Source: Owenia fusiformis
Taxonomy: Eukaryota; Annelida; Polychaeta; Sabellida; Oweniidae
Length of the DNA stretch: 64,000 bases
Direction: 5' to 3'
NCBI GenBank assembly: GCA_903813345.2
Contig: CAIIXF020000004.1
Location: 27,469,985 to 27,533,984 of the forward strand
The notes beneath the pieces were generated by a model. The model worked only from the letters and a program-made list of their open reading frames with translations. It did not search any database and had not been told where the DNA came from. Positions 37,901-51,600 of the stretch are shown one piece after another. Position numbers and translations under genes: made by a program. Position 1 is the stretch's first letter; each line of letters opens with the position of its first letter.

Positions 37901-40900
37901 GTCTCTGATTTTCTCAAATTGTCAACTCATCTCAAGTCTATGTATTTATTATGATTGGAACTTGCACTTCAACTAACCTTTTTTGATTTCTTTTTCTTTT
38001 CATGTTTTTCTTCCTTTCCCTTGTTTTTCTTGGATTTCTTCTCAGCATATTCAAAATCGCTATCATCTTTCTTTTTCTTCTTTCTGCTTTTCTTGTTTTC
38101 TTTGTCACTGACAGGCTCTTCAAATTCTTCTTCCTGAATTTTGAACTTCTTTTTTGGAGATTCTTCGATCACCAAAAAGTTTGTTTTCTTTCGTTCTCTT
38201 TGTGATCTCCTTGGTACAAAGTCTGTCTCGGGTGGAATTTCAACCTTTTTCTGTTTACGACCCTTTTTCAATGCAATTTTCACATCGTTGAGGTTTTCAT
38301 CATTTTGTGTAGACTTCTTTTTAGTTCCTGCTTTGGACCTACCACGTTTTTTCTTTGAGGTCTTTTTATTATTTTTAGCTTGTACAGGTGTATCATCATC
38401 CATTTCCTCAACAGCATCACTATCATCCTTTTTGTCTACATTTTCTTTGTTATCCTCGGCTTCACTTAATTCACCTATATTATCTGTATCATCATCAATA
38501 TCATCTTGTGTAGTTTCTATATTTTCAGTTAACTTTTCTGTTGTTTCATTGTCCTGTTTTTCTACAACTTCATTTTTGTCAAGTTCTTGCTCTTTGTCTC
38601 TGTTATCAGATTCCAAAATGTCTTTTTCCTCTGAATCTTCAATATGTGGTTCAGAAGAGGATTTTCCATCCTCGTCAGGCTCGGATTTAGAAGGAGGAAG
38701 TTCATTGTGAGCATCTATTTGAGGTAGTCCATTCTCTTTTAGTTCATTCTTTTCAATTCCTGTGTCACTTTTTACTTCACTATCAACATCAGCTTCATTC
38801 TTTTCCTCTTTATTTGTGTCTGTGTCACCTTCCATTTCAATGTCTGTTTTTGTTTCAGTGTCACCTATTACTTTTTCAGTTTTTTCATCACTTTTTCTTT
38901 CAGTTTGATCTTTTATTTCTGTGTCCGATTTTTCATCACTTTTTGTTTCAGTGTTACCTTTTACTTCAGTGTCAGTTTTTTCGTCACTTTGTGTTTCAGT
39001 GTCACTCCTCACTTCTGTGTCAGTTTTTTCATCACTTTTTGTTTCAGTGTCACCTTTTACTTCAGTGACAGTTTTTTCGTCACTTTTTGTCTCAGTGTCA
39101 GCCTTCACTTCTGTGTCAGTTTTTTCATCACTTTTTGTTTCAGTGTCACCTTTTACTTCAGTATCAGATTTTTCATCGCTTGTTTTAGTGTCATCTTTTA
39201 CTTTAGTGATAGTTTTTGCATCATCCTTTGTATCACTTTCAGATTTTGTTTTAATGTCATTTTTCTCTGATTCAAGATTTATTTCTGTGTCCATATCACT
39301 TTTAGATTCTTTACTTCTACTTTCCACTGATTCAGTTATGATTTTCTGAGTTTCACAATCACTCGTCTTTTCCATATCTTTTTTAAAGTCATTGAATTTT
39401 TCTGAATTATTGTCTTTCTCAAGGCAAGTGTTTTCAATAGAATCTTCATCTCCAGAACCAGTAACAACTTTTGCTCTTTCTGGGATACCAGAATTGTCTG
39501 TCTTTGCATTGTCCCCTGCACCATTTTTTGAATAACAGGTCTCTATTTCAGACCCCTTAGAAGGTACCTCATCTGGTGGTTCTTCTTTGATATTTAAAGG
39601 AAGGGTTTGCTCAGTTTTTATGGGGTCCTTTCCTTCAAGGTCAGATCCTGGTCTAGTTGCACAATCTGGGGTTTCCAATTTGACTTCAGGGCTAATATTG
39701 ACACCTCCAATCTCCTGCTTGATTTCAAGTTTTGGCTTGGCTGGAAATAGAAAAATGAAAAAAAGAATGATTAATTTGAAATGTCAAGCTTGTACAAGTT
39801 TATCTTTTGGGAATCTGCCCCCCTTACCGTTGGTGTAATCCTCTATAGCCTAACCGTTTAAGGGTATTCTGACCTTTCATACTTTTCAGTTAGGCTGTCT
39901 ATATATTGTTAAGAGTAGTGGAAGTACTACTTGATTTTCATAGAAGGGAGATCGTAAATGACAATTTCACGAGTGTAGTATATTTTGAAACATTCAAGTA
40001 AATGTCCAATCAAAATTTCGAAATTTGGGAATATAGGGATTACCTTCATTATCACTGGGAGTAGCAGAACGAGTGCTTGGAGTAGCCGAGCGACTTTCAC
40101 CAAATAGCCTCGGTTTGGTCTGCTCCAGAATGAGGTTATCAATGAGGTCCGGGAGACTACAACGTTCCTGGCAGATAAGTGTCCATGATGATCCATCTGC
40201 ATCATCTTGTTCTTCACGATAGATGCGGACATTACAATCTTCATCCTGTAAAGGAATTATGGGATATAAAGGGAGAAAATTATGGGATATTAAAATACAT
40301 GGTCAATATATATGATATTTAGAGATAGAAAGAGAGTGGAAAAGAGTGGAACCAGAACAACGGCAACGCCAAAGCGTAGCGAATCCCATCGAACAGAAAT
40401 GGCTGGCATTTTTACAAACAAAATATATAGCAAATATCATAAAATGACACACATAAGAAAGGCCACCATTTTCAAAATGATTGCTCACTAGCCGAGTTGT
40501 CATCAGAAGAAGTAATATGCTTTTTAGTAGCCACGTATAAAATTTTTCAAAATGGCCGCTTGCTACCCAATATGTCATTAGACATTGTGCCATGCTTAAA
40601 GTATTCACATACCAAATATGAACAAAATCGCTCAACTACTTTTTGAGTTACAGTAAAAAATGTTAATAAAAAACACACGTAAAAATGGCGGCCATTTTTC
40701 AAAGTGGCTGCATACTACCCAAAATGTTATTAGACATTGTGCCATGCTTCAAGTATATACATACCAAATATGAACAAAATCGCTCCACTACTTGTCAAGT
40801 AAAATGACGTGCAATCGTAATCGTAAAATGACGTGCAAAGGCAGCCATTTTTCAAGATGGCTGCCACGTATTTCTTCTTTATTTACATTTCTAGCTTAAT

Positions 40901-43900
40901 CAATGTCCTATATAACTTTTTTACATTCAAAACATATGGCTATTACAGTTTAATATGCAGAACCTAAATTACTGTAAAATCGGCACTAAAATGGCCGCCA
41001 TTTTTAAATGAGAGGCCATTTTGAAAATCGGTTTTTGAGCAGAACTTCTACCCCCATTGGGTACATGTGTACAAAATATGAACAGAATCGGGCCAACGGT
41101 ATTTGAGTTATTGCCCGGACGGACGGACAGACGGACGGACGTACGGACGGACGTACGGACGGAGGCGTTCCCTATATCCCTCCGAACTTCATTCGATGGG
41201 ATAATAAGCAAGGAATAAAAGAAATAGGCATGTAGTCAACATTCTAAATTGTATAGAAATGCAAGAAAATCAGACACTTCATTCAAATTTTAGAGAGAAA
41301 TAAGTGGAATCAGCAAGGAATAACATAAACAGGCATGTAGTCAACACTCTAAATTGTATAGAAATGCAAGAAAATCAGACACTTCATTCAAATTTTAGAG
41401 AGAAATGAGAGGAATCAGCAAGGAATAAAGTAACAGGCATGTAGTCAACATTCTAAATTGTATAGAAATGCAAGAAAATCAGACACTTCATTCAAATTTT
41501 AAAGAGAAATGAGAGGAATCAGCAAGGAATAAAGTAACAGGCATGTAGTCAACATTCTAAATTGTATAGAAATACAAGAAAAAAATGCCATGGTTTATCC
41601 AATTTTTGAGAGATATATACATGACATGTAGGTCATACTCCAAAATGTAGAAAAAGGCAAGAAATTGTATTTTCGCTCAGATTTTAAACTGCAAAACAGA
41701 TTGAAAAAGAAAGGAACCAACAAGAAATAAAATAAACAAGCATGTACTAAATTGCAGAAGAGTACTTTTATCCTATTAAAGATATGATGTCATACCTGCA
41801 GGTACCAATAGGCAAGGCCATAGATATCTCGACCAATGGGCAGACAGCGTAGATCTGGGGGCGTCTTTTCGTTCACCTTCTCTTTAAACTTTGGATGTGT
41901 GTCAAACTGGGCCTCAAGTAGATCCTGATATATAAAATTCATCAATTTTAGAAAAGAAAAAACTGGAGAGTGACTTGATATCAGATTGTTTTGTCTGAAC
42001 CAACAGGGACTCTGTAGATCTTCTGAAATAGTTTAACCTCTTGACTACCTGGAGTGACGGGATTTCTCGTCACCTCAGAAATGACCTTGAAACCCAGAGT
42101 GACGAGAAAATCCGTCACAATTTTTTTCACTAAAATTGCTCTTTTTTGAACAATTTTCGACCAATTTACACAAAAATTGTTTTAAAATGTGTAAAAATGA
42201 TCTCTGCCGACTAATTTCACTAAGTTGAGCATCTAAAGTTGATTATGTATATAGTAAAATGTCAAAAGGTGGCAAAAATGAAAAAATTCTCTGGTTTCAA
42301 CCGATTTTAGAGTCTGGGATTCAAGAGGTTAAAATTGACATTTTTCTGTATTTTTTCCAGACATTAAGTTCACCAAAGTTTTATTGTGGAAGGTAACATA
42401 TGGAAAAGGTACTAGACTCAAAATCCCCATTAATTTTTTTTCAATCCGCTAAATTAAAGCGACTGTCAAATTAAAGCAATTTACAGGACATGTATATATA
42501 TTGACAAAAGTTATTACACTTGTGGTGATGACATAAAAAAGTTGATAAATATCAATATGGTTGATATGGTCAATATGGATCCATATGGTGAAAAAGTCAA
42601 TAACTCCAAAATGAAGAAAATAAGGTTCACAATACCTTCACGGGTGAATGTAAAATGCCATCTATTTTAACGCCATTTATCTAAAGTTACCTTCAATATG
42701 TTGATCCTTGTGTCAATGGAGACTTTCTTATATCCTCTGTTCTCAATCTCCCACACATTACTCTCGGAGTAGCGATAACAAAACTGAAATAAGTAAAATT
42801 ATTGTGAACAGATCATGAAATAAAATATTGAGCATAATTCTAGAAATAATGGCCCTTATCTAAAAAGAATGACATTGATATAAATCTACAATAAATAAGT
42901 ACTATTTGAATATATTTCAAAAACTAACATAATAATAACTTTCTAGTGTAATTCCTAATTTCATGATTTTTTGAAAGTAAAGCAACTGTAACAATAAAAA
43001 AGAAAGGTCATGCAATTTTACGTGTAGACTTCAAATATGATATCACTTTAATATTAAATGACGTAAATCACAATTATTTCTACTCGCATCTTGTCTATTC
43101 TCCATTTACAAGAAGTGAAAAATCCTTAGAGTGAGGATGCCTTTTCGAATTTCGCAGTTATTATATTTCATGAATCTTCCAAAACTTGTGAAAAGCGCGA
43201 AATATAGTAGCACGCAAAAATTACCGGAACTCACATATTTAAAATTTCCAGAGGGACTCAAATATGACAATTTTGGCCAAAAATCACTTGAAAAGTGCCA
43301 AAAAAATAACTGAATGATTTTAGAGAGTTTTTGGCAAGGGGATCCTACCTTTATGAGTCCAGCCTCCCATTTGTCTGGTTTACAAGAATGTAAGACTCTC
43401 CTTAAAAGTTTGACCTGCAGATCTATTAGACTTTGGTCAACTGAAAGCAAAGAGCAAAATGTGATTAAAAACTGAAAATACAATAGACAAAGAAGTAGAA
43501 ATCTTTTTATAGATTTCACAATGAATAAGATTCTAAGATGATGGTTTTGATGGAGATGTCACTCCTTCTCTGCAAGTGAAAGTGGTGAATTCTTCATGTT
43601 AAAGGGTCAATTCTAGGCGATTTCTACATGTTAAAGGGTCAATTCTAAGTGATTTCTACACTTTAAAGGGTCAATTCTAGGTGATTTCTACATATTAAAG
43701 TGTCAATTCTAGGTGATTTCTACATTTTAAAGGTTCAATTCTAAGTGATTTCTACATGTTAAAGGGTCAATTCTAGATGATTTCTACATGTTAAAGGGTC
43801 AATTCTAGGTGATTTCTACATGTTAAAAGGTCAATTCTAGGTGATTTCTACATGTTAAAGGGTCAATTCTAAGTGATTTCTACACTTTAAAGGATCAATT

Positions 43901-45332
43901 CTAGGTGATTTCTACATGTTAAAAGGTCAAATCTAGGTGATTTCTACATGTTAAAGGGTCAATTCTAGATGATTTCTACATGTTAAAAGGTCAAATCTAG
44001 GTGATTTCTACATGTTAAAGGGTCAATTCTAGGTGATTTCTTTATGTTAAAGGGTCAAATCTAGGTGATTTCTACATGTTAAAGGGTCAATTCTAGGTGA
44101 TTTCTTTATGTTAAAGGGTCAAATCTAGGTGATATCTACATGTTAAAGGGTCAATTCTAGGTGATTTCTTTATGTTAAAGGGTCAAATCTAGGTGATTTC
44201 TACATGTTAAAGGGTCAATTCTAGGTGATTTCTTTATGTTAAAGGGTCAAATCTAGGTGATATCTATATGTTAAAGGGTCAATTCCATATGATTTCTACA
44301 TGTTAAAGGATTAATTCTAACTGACTTCTGCTCTATAGGAGCAAATTTAATTACGATATGACAAATAGTCTTCCGATCAGTCATATAGGTACAAATTTTT
44401 ATATAGCCATTTATTATTAAGGCAGTTTTTGGGGTGTCAACCCGACCTGGAAAAAAATCAAAAAAATCAATTAAAGCTGATAAATAATTATTTTAACATT
44501 TCCAGATGTAATTATATTAATCCACTAAATTTTGAATATTTAATGACGTAAATCAATATCATTTCTACTCGCATCTAGCCTATTGAGACATGAATGACAA
44601 AAATATTGTGAAAGTGAACTGAAATATAGGTACATGTACTGTCATCTGGCAAACAATTTCTTAAAAGGAAAGAAATTTGGGTTACTAACAACTATAAAAT
44701 TACTGAATGAGGCTATTACATATTATCCTTCAGAAAATTTATTGAATTCAAAAGAGCTTTTTTAAAAGGCTAAAATCCCAAAACTGAATTTGATTTTGTT
44801 GTTCTATTTCAAGAATTTTTGCATCAGCATTGTGCGAGTGCAGTACACGTAACTCTTTGTTGGAATTTGGGATTTTGGCCCCATTTTTATTCTACTAGTC
44901 CTACTGGTCAGCATGAATGTACAGTATTACAAAGTGCACATGTATGCAGACTATATATTTCAAGAGATTTTCCAAAAAATCAGCAATCAGAAGCGAAGTT
45001 GTTGACCAAGGTAAAAATGATAAAATTTCATGTAGGATATGGCAAAATAATCATTTTGTTTGTAAATATTGAAAGGAAATCTGTAACCGAAGATCATAAC
45101 CTTTATATATGACAAATGACCTCATTTTTCAAAACAAAACAATGGAAATAAATTTGGAATAAATGTACATCTTGATAGCAAACTGACCTGACTCTCTGGA
45201 CTCCAACACACGTTGCAGATCAACAAAGGAAATGTCTTTAAAGCCCAAATCTTTGCCAAATCTCGTCAGAAACGAACAGATCACTGCAAAATTAGGATTT
45301 TTGTGGCAAATTTGAATTTCGGCTTCCGCCAT
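31939..45332 (-). CDS. RSF1: Remodeling and spacing factor 1 homologue, complete, 14 exons
   Basis: Histone-binding subunit of the RSF (ISWI) chromatin-remodelling complex, nuclear. Coding exons: 45188-45332, 43349-43440, 42691-42783, 41796-41924, 40044-40245, 37978-39740, 37141-37357, 36274-36350, 35657-35761, 35074-35217, 34473-34755, 33967-34159, 33267-33439, 31939-32903. They sum to 4581 nt = 1526 aa plus stop, and all phases agree (human about 1441 aa). The N-terminus has [36 protein letters not shown] and [11 protein letters not shown] as in human RSF1. Exon 6 (residues about 222-808) is acidic and Ser/Lys-rich. The PHD finger (about 895-941) is split over exons 8 and 9: CSKC, then [19 protein letters not shown] and [29 protein letters not shown] and the C-terminal [12 protein letters not shown] also match. 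It shares a promoter region with the selenoprotein gene at 45639. Confidence 0.96.
38870..39180 (-). repeat. Coding minisatellite in RSF1 exon 6
   Basis: About six to seven imperfect 48-bp units encode a 16-residue repeat of the type [16 protein letters not shown] (RSF1 residues about 408-511). The unit is a multiple of three, so copy number can change without breaking the frame. The antisense strand is open in several frames, which creates long spurious ORFs rich in Ser/Phe/Val at 38.1-39.3 kb. Confidence 0.85.
40330..41210. repeat. Interspersed repeat with GGAC microsatellite in RSF1 intron 4
   Basis: Several partial copies of a roughly 150-bp text (gccatgcttcaagtat, ccaaatatgaacaaaatcg, aaaatggcggccattt) lead into a (GGAC)n tract at about 41115-41165, followed by ccctccgaacttcattcgat. 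A shorter reverse-oriented relative (gtccgtctgtttgtctgtcc) is at 58660-58720. This looks like a multicopy element of the genome. No coding capacity. Confidence 0.55.
41211..41640. repeat. Tandem repeat, 104-105 bp unit, four copies
   Basis: The phrase aggcatgtagtcaacattc starts copies at 41226, 41331, 41435 and 41539, in RSF1 intron 4. Single diverged copies occur at 36130-36240 (another RSF1 intron) and at about 62190-62270, so the unit is also a dispersed repeat. Confidence 0.8.
43590..44330. repeat. 32-bp minisatellite in RSF1 intron 1, about 22 copies
   Basis: The unit is tttctacatgttaaagggtc plus aattctaggtga. Copies are very regular from 43621 onward, and some alternate between tacatg and tttatg variants in a two-unit higher-order pattern at 44030-44270. 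Each unit has AAAGGGTCA, resembling an extended nuclear-receptor half site, and an AGGTGA. Whether this has any function is unknown. Confidence 0.88.
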
Positions 45333-45638
45333 ATTGAAACTTTAAATTAACCTGCAGAGCTAGGAACTATTTTCGTATCTATTATCAACCCTTTAAAAGA
45401 AGCATATAGAGTCACTGGAAGCGTATATATTGTCTTAAAATTTCATATGCTTATTATTTGTATTATTATTTTTATCTAATACACTTTAGATTGAGAATTC
45501 AAGAAATTACGAATTTTAATAATTGGTGATCGAGTACTCTGACCTCAAAAAACTTGACCTACTTTCTTGATTGATAAAAATAAACATAAAAGCTGCAAGT
45601 CATTCTTACAAGCTATTTCAATTGGGATAGCTCGTGCA
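45333..45638. promoter_or_regulatory. Bidirectional promoter region between RSF1 and the selenoprotein gene
   Basis: The two start codons (45332 minus, 45639 plus) are head-to-head and separated by 306 bp. This space must hold both 5' UTRs and promoters. It is AT-rich, and I see no convincing TATA box or CpG cluster. Shared regulation is inferred from arrangement only. Confidence 0.6.
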
Positions 45639-48600
45639 ATGGCGTCAAAGCAGCTGTTAAACATTACAATAGTCAGTGATGTCATGTGACCTTGGTGTTG
45701 GGTCGGGAAGAGGAAGCTGGAATCCGCGATGAAATCTGTGCAAGATTTGTACGACTTCACAGTTCGCTGGGAACCTTTCCTTCTACGACCCCAGATGCCT
45801 CCTGAAGGTGTCGAAAAACCTCCCCCGCAAGCTGATTCACCAAGGTTTGTATTATTCTATGGGGTTGTACTTGAACATAAAGTTGTACTTCTTCTACATG
45901 TAAATGATTGTACTTCTAGTTCAACAGTTATACCATGGTTATACGTTGTGGTGAGACCCTATCTGTTGCAAGACTAACGCCATAATTTGTGGGAGAATGT
46001 TCACTTTCTGTATTGTCATAATTATGATGAATTCCAATTTTTATTAAATTATCAAGATGTATGTAGAAGATCATGTTTTTATTTTTGAGTTATTTCTTTT
46101 AATCATCAATAAAAAGTACAAAATAAGATTTTCTTGGAATGTGTACATTCTCCAATTTTGAAAACCCATGGTAATGTTTATGTATGAAATATGGGAAGTT
46201 GCCTACCCTTCTAGTTGAAAGCCCATGCTATAAGTGACCGTGACAATGTGTATTTGAAAACCTGGCATGACCGTGACAATGTATTATGGGATTACAAAGC
46301 CTGATATGACCGTGACAATGTAATATAGTATTGCAAGGCCAGGTATGAGGGTGGTAATGTAGAAATTTAGGCTTAGTCCTACTATGACCGTTATAATGTA
46401 TTGCAATGACTAGTAAAGATGTATGACATTAATGCCAGGAATATCCTTAACAATTTTAAGTGATCGTCATTACAATTAAACAGTTTAATACTATGATCAT
46501 GGTGTTTAACTACCTTAATCATGTCAAAATCAAAATTACTGCTATACATAATGTCCACATTCGCTTATAAACCACAATAAAGGCTACGGTCGCGTCAGGC
46601 TTCCACGATAACACTTCCAGGATCATGACAGGCCTTGCAATATAATACAGCATTGTCACGGTTATACCAGCCTGTCACGGTTATACCAGGCTTACACGAT
46701 AACACTACCACGGTCATGGCAGGATCCTTGCGCTACTTAAAAACACTGATTAACATGGCGACGGTTGTGGCAGGCGTAAGTCTTGCAATATTTGGTAATA
46801 GTTGTACAGTACATTGTAGTTCTAGTTGTACTTCTTCAAAGTTACTTCTTCATCGTTATACTCCCACATAATTATAGTATATTTTATGTACTGTATATTT
46901 ATTTCAAAATTTTTACACATTTTTACAACAGTGGTTTACAAAAGTGGAAGCCACATCCATCTAAGATACAACTTATTATTTTATTAAAGACATTTCACTG
47001 CATTAATCTTTAATCTTACATTTGCAGAGTCAACCCAAGGCTTAAGGAAGCTGGAGCAGCGGTTGGTATTGACTTTACTGGAAAATGTGGACGTTATCCT
47101 AATACACTACAGGCGCATGTCCTTCTAGAGTATGCCAAGGAGACAGATGGTGGGTCAAAGCAGAATGACATCGCTGAGCTACTATTCCAGGTATTGTAGC
47201 CATGGTTTTATTTAAGTTCAATTTCAATGCACCAGCCATGCAGGGGTTTCATTAGCAGCAGGTAACAGGCGATTTTCACCAGTTGTTTTTACAAAATCAT
47301 CTGTTGTTTTAGGGACTTTTCAAATTTTTCAAGTTAAAATGAATTCCATCAATCTTGACTGTTGTTTTCATTTATTTAGCCTGTTGTGAGAGATTCTAGT
47401 GAAACCCCTGTACAGGGTGACCAAAAATGAATGAAATGCGTTTTAATTTTTGACAGATTAAACTTTAAAATCACATGAAGTCAGAACTGTTTAAAATTAG
47501 ACATATAAGGAATATTAAAATGAAAAATGTAATTATAGGCTATTAATGTTTCATTGTTCAATTTAACGATTAATTGATGTATCCATTACAAATGGTTCAC
47601 AAATAGTTTACTACTGTATGATGAAGTGGTGACATCTATATTCAACCTGAATCTCTGCTTTATTTGAGTATTTAAGCACTGGATGTGATGCTTTACTTCT
47701 AAAACAAGACTGAAGGTCAATGTTTAGGTTGACATACTATCCATTAGTCTATCTATCTCTTAATCCCATCACATTGAGTCTGGCATGTCGGTTGCTTAAA
47801 TCCTTTTCAACCATTACAAAACAGCTTTATAAAACAAACAATAAAACAATACAATGTGATACAAAACAATACAATACAATACAATGCAACTACAGACAGG
47901 CAAGTCATTTGACAACACAACAATTTCCATTCAAATTTGAGATTTCTGTCCCAAAAGTGTACATTGAAAATTTAACTAATTTGCTAGCAGATTAGTCATC
48001 TATGTGAGAATTATATTTTAATGTCATATTCAAAATTTCTCTTGTATGAATTTCATATTCGATAAAACTTCCTTGTAAACAAATGTTGCATTTGAAGTAT
48101 CTTCTCTTCATTATGATTTGGGAACTGCTTCATAACAAATGTTAGATATCAGGCTCTTTCTTCTGTATGGACTTTTAAGTGCTCAGTTAGTGCAGGCTTT
48201 CTTGCAAATGTTTTAGAACAATTGTTGCGTTTGAAATTCTTTTTTCCTGTATGAATTCTATAATGACTGTTAAGAGAAGATTTTTGAGTAAATGTTTTTA
48301 AACAAACATCACATTGGAAATTCTTTTCTCCAGTATGAATTCTGTAATGTGTGTTAAGAGTAACCTTTTGCGTAAACATTTTTGAACAAACATCACACTT
48401 GAAGTTCTTTTCTCCAGTATGAATTTTATAGTGATCATGAAGAGAAGACTTTTGTACAAATGTTTTAGAACAATCATGACATTTGAAATTCTTCGCTCCA
48501 GTATGAAATTTATAATGTCTGTCAAGATATGACTTTTGCACAAATGTTTTAGAGCAAACATCACATTTAAAGTTCCTTTCTCCAGTATGAATATGAAAAT

Positions 48601-51600
48601 GTCTTGTTAACTCAGAATTCTGTGCAAATGCTTTAGAACAAGCATTACATTTAAAGTTTTTCTCTCCAGTATGACTTCTGTAATGATGATTTAGAGAAGA
48701 CCTTTGCCCGAATGCTTTAGAGCAAACATCACATTTGAAATTCTTTTCTCCAGTATGAATTCTATAATGTCTGTTTCGATCGTAGTTTCGTGCAAATGTT
48801 TTAAAACAAATATCACATTTAAAGTTCTTCTCTCCAGTATGAATTTTATAATGTAAGTTAAGACTAGACTTTCGCCTGAATAGTTTAAAACAAACATCAC
48901 ATTCAAAGTTCATTTCTTCAGTATGAATTTTGGAATGTTTTGTTAGATAAGATTTTTGTGCAAATGTTTTAAAACAAACATCACATTTGAAATTTTTTTC
49001 TCCAGTATGAATTCTATAATGACCGTTTAGATGATGCTTATGGCGAAATGTTTCAGAACAAACATCACACTTGAAATTCTTTTCTCCAGTATGAATTCTA
49101 CAATGCTCATTAAGATGAGACTTATGGCGAAATGTTTTAGTGCAAACATCACACTTGAAATTCTTTTCTCCAGTATGAATTTTATAATGGCTGTTAAGAG
49201 AAGCCATTTGCATAAATGTTTTTGAACAAACATCACATTTGAAGTTCTTTTCTCCAGTATGAATTTTGTAATGCTTATTAAGATGAGACTGTGTCACAAA
49301 TATTTTAGAACAAATACTACATTTCAAGTTGTTTTCTCCAGTATGATATCTATGATGTACATTAAGATTAGACTTCCGTGCAAATGTTTTAGAACAAATA
49401 TTGCATTTGAAGTTCTTTTCTCCAGTATGAGTTCTATAATGATCGTTAAGTGTAGATTTTTGCGTAAATGTTTTTGAACAAACATCACACTTGAAGTTCC
49501 TTTCTCCAGTATGAATTCTATAATGCACATTAAGATGAGACTTTTGTGCAAATGTTTTAGAACAAATATTGCATTTGAAGTTCTTTTCTCCAGTATGAAT
49601 TCTATAATGGCTGTTAAGGGCAGATTTTTGTGTAAATGTTTTTGAACAAACATCACACTTGAAGTTCTTTTCTCCAGTATGAATTCTATAATGTGTGTTA
49701 AGTTTAGACCTTTGTGTAAATTTTTTAGTACAAACATCACATTTAAAGTTCTTTTCTCCAGTATGAATTCTATAATGTTCGTTGAGAGAAGACTTCTTCC
49801 CATATCTTTTAGAACAAACATTGCATTTGAAGTTCTTTTCTCCAGTATGGATTTTATAATGTTCAGCTAGTACTGACTTAAATCTGTACACTTTATGGCA
49901 TATATCACAAATATGTTCTCCTTTCTGGCCATTAGCTAGTCTCTGAACACCACTACTTATCACACCATCATCATTTATCACACCACCATCATTATTCATC
50001 ACACCGTTTGCATTATTCAACACACCATCCACATTGTTGACCTTGCTGCATGTATCATGGTCCATGGTGTTTTCCATAGTAATGATAAATTCAAAATATT
50101 GCCTTCCTAAATTAAGTATTATTACTTCACTCCAAGTAAAGGTCAGATTAGTTTAATTTTTATTGAATTAAGGTATGTATATATTTTCATTGATAGTGAA
50201 CTTCATTACAATCTCAGCCTGGTCATGAATCATGATGTAGTCTTGGAATTCATATACCTCTCTGATATCCAAATGTCCAAAGCATCATTTTCTGTTGAAA
50301 ATACGATTTAATTTACATGCAGTTGATATCATCAAATAACATCCCCGGGATAAAACCACTAGCCTCTCCTGAATCAAAGACTTTTGTGGCATAATGTTTC
50401 GTGTTTTTCAAGTAACTTGTAATATTCTTGACTCCTGGTTCTTTGTGTTGCATTGGTTCCTGTGTAGCTCCGTTTAATGTTACGGTTTTTCTTTCACATA
50501 TAACCATGCAGTAATAGTCTTATTTGGTATAAGCTTAGATAAGCTAAAATGTGTTGTTATATCCCAACTGAAAGAGCCCCTGTTGATTGTAAAGCTGTTG
50601 GATTAAAATATTTGAATACCGTATTCTCTGTAATTACCGCCCACTCTCTAATAAGCGCCCACCCCGCTTCACAAAGTTCAAGAAACATCGAGGAATCAAC
50701 AAGAATTGAAGAATATATCAGGAAAAAAATATTTCTCAAAATCCAGGAGCGGGCGATAATAGAGTACTTACCCTAAAACTGCTGTAAACACGACGCGTTT
50801 TGTAATTCTATGCATCCTCTCGATACATATCTATCGATGGATGCTTCCCACGCCATACCATGCTAATATTGTCTCCAAATAGTCCATAATGAATGAAGGA
50901 ATTGTTCTTTATCGGCATTCAGAAATTTCAAAAGCTACTGCGCAGATGTTCTGCGCATGTCAAGGTCGTGAACTTTCTGGTTTCTTTTTAATGTTTCTCG
51001 ACTTTTACACGACTTTTGCACGAATTAATGATGATCTCTCATCAAATTAGAAATAATGTATAACTTTAGATCGATATCCAGCAGTCTCTAGTGGAAATAT
51101 TGAAGGTAATCGGCGATAATGACAAAGTGGGCGTGCCGGAAATAAATTAGACATAGACGGGTCTTCAACCACTGTCAATATTGTCTAAGCGATCTTTACC
51201 GTATTCTCTCCAATAACAGCACTTGTCATATTATTATAAAAATATGTTGAAGAAAATGCATTCTTGTCAAGAAAAATTGCCATACATGAAATTCCTCGGG
51301 ATTTCTGATTTCTTTCATACATGGGCGCTTATTAGAATGGTCTAAATAATGTATTTTCAATTTTCTAAACGCCCTGGGCGCTAATTACAGAGAATACGGT
51401 AGGTTCTATTGCTTCTTGCAGTTTAATTGAAACAAGAACAATAATCAGTTAAATTGGCTTATAAATAAACTCAAATGTATATTGTTATATTGAGTCCCCT
51501 GTTGATTTTATTAATGTCTGATTAAAATATTTGAATAGATTTAGCTGTTTTAAGAGCTATGTATTGTGTTCTACTTGGCATATATAGGGTGTCTCAAAAA

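Noticed and set aside
37955-39349. Plus-strand Ser/Phe/Val-rich ORFs
   Set aside because: Antisense shadows of the Lys/Glu/Asp/Thr-rich RSF1 exon 6.
43590-44330. Regular 32-bp repeats as a CRISPR array
   Set aside because: No unique spacers, units directly abut, and the locus is an animal intron.
45687-45689. TGA as a nonsense mutation (pseudogene) in the FrnE-like gene
   Set aside because: All four exons, phases and splice sites are intact, the TGA falls precisely on a redox cysteine, and a SECIS-like element follows. A random stop would not explain these together.
45729-45977. ORF starting at ATG 45729 and running into intron 1
   Set aside because: It lacks the active-site strand, and homology ends at the donor at 45844/45845. 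It is the downstream part of exon 1 plus intron.
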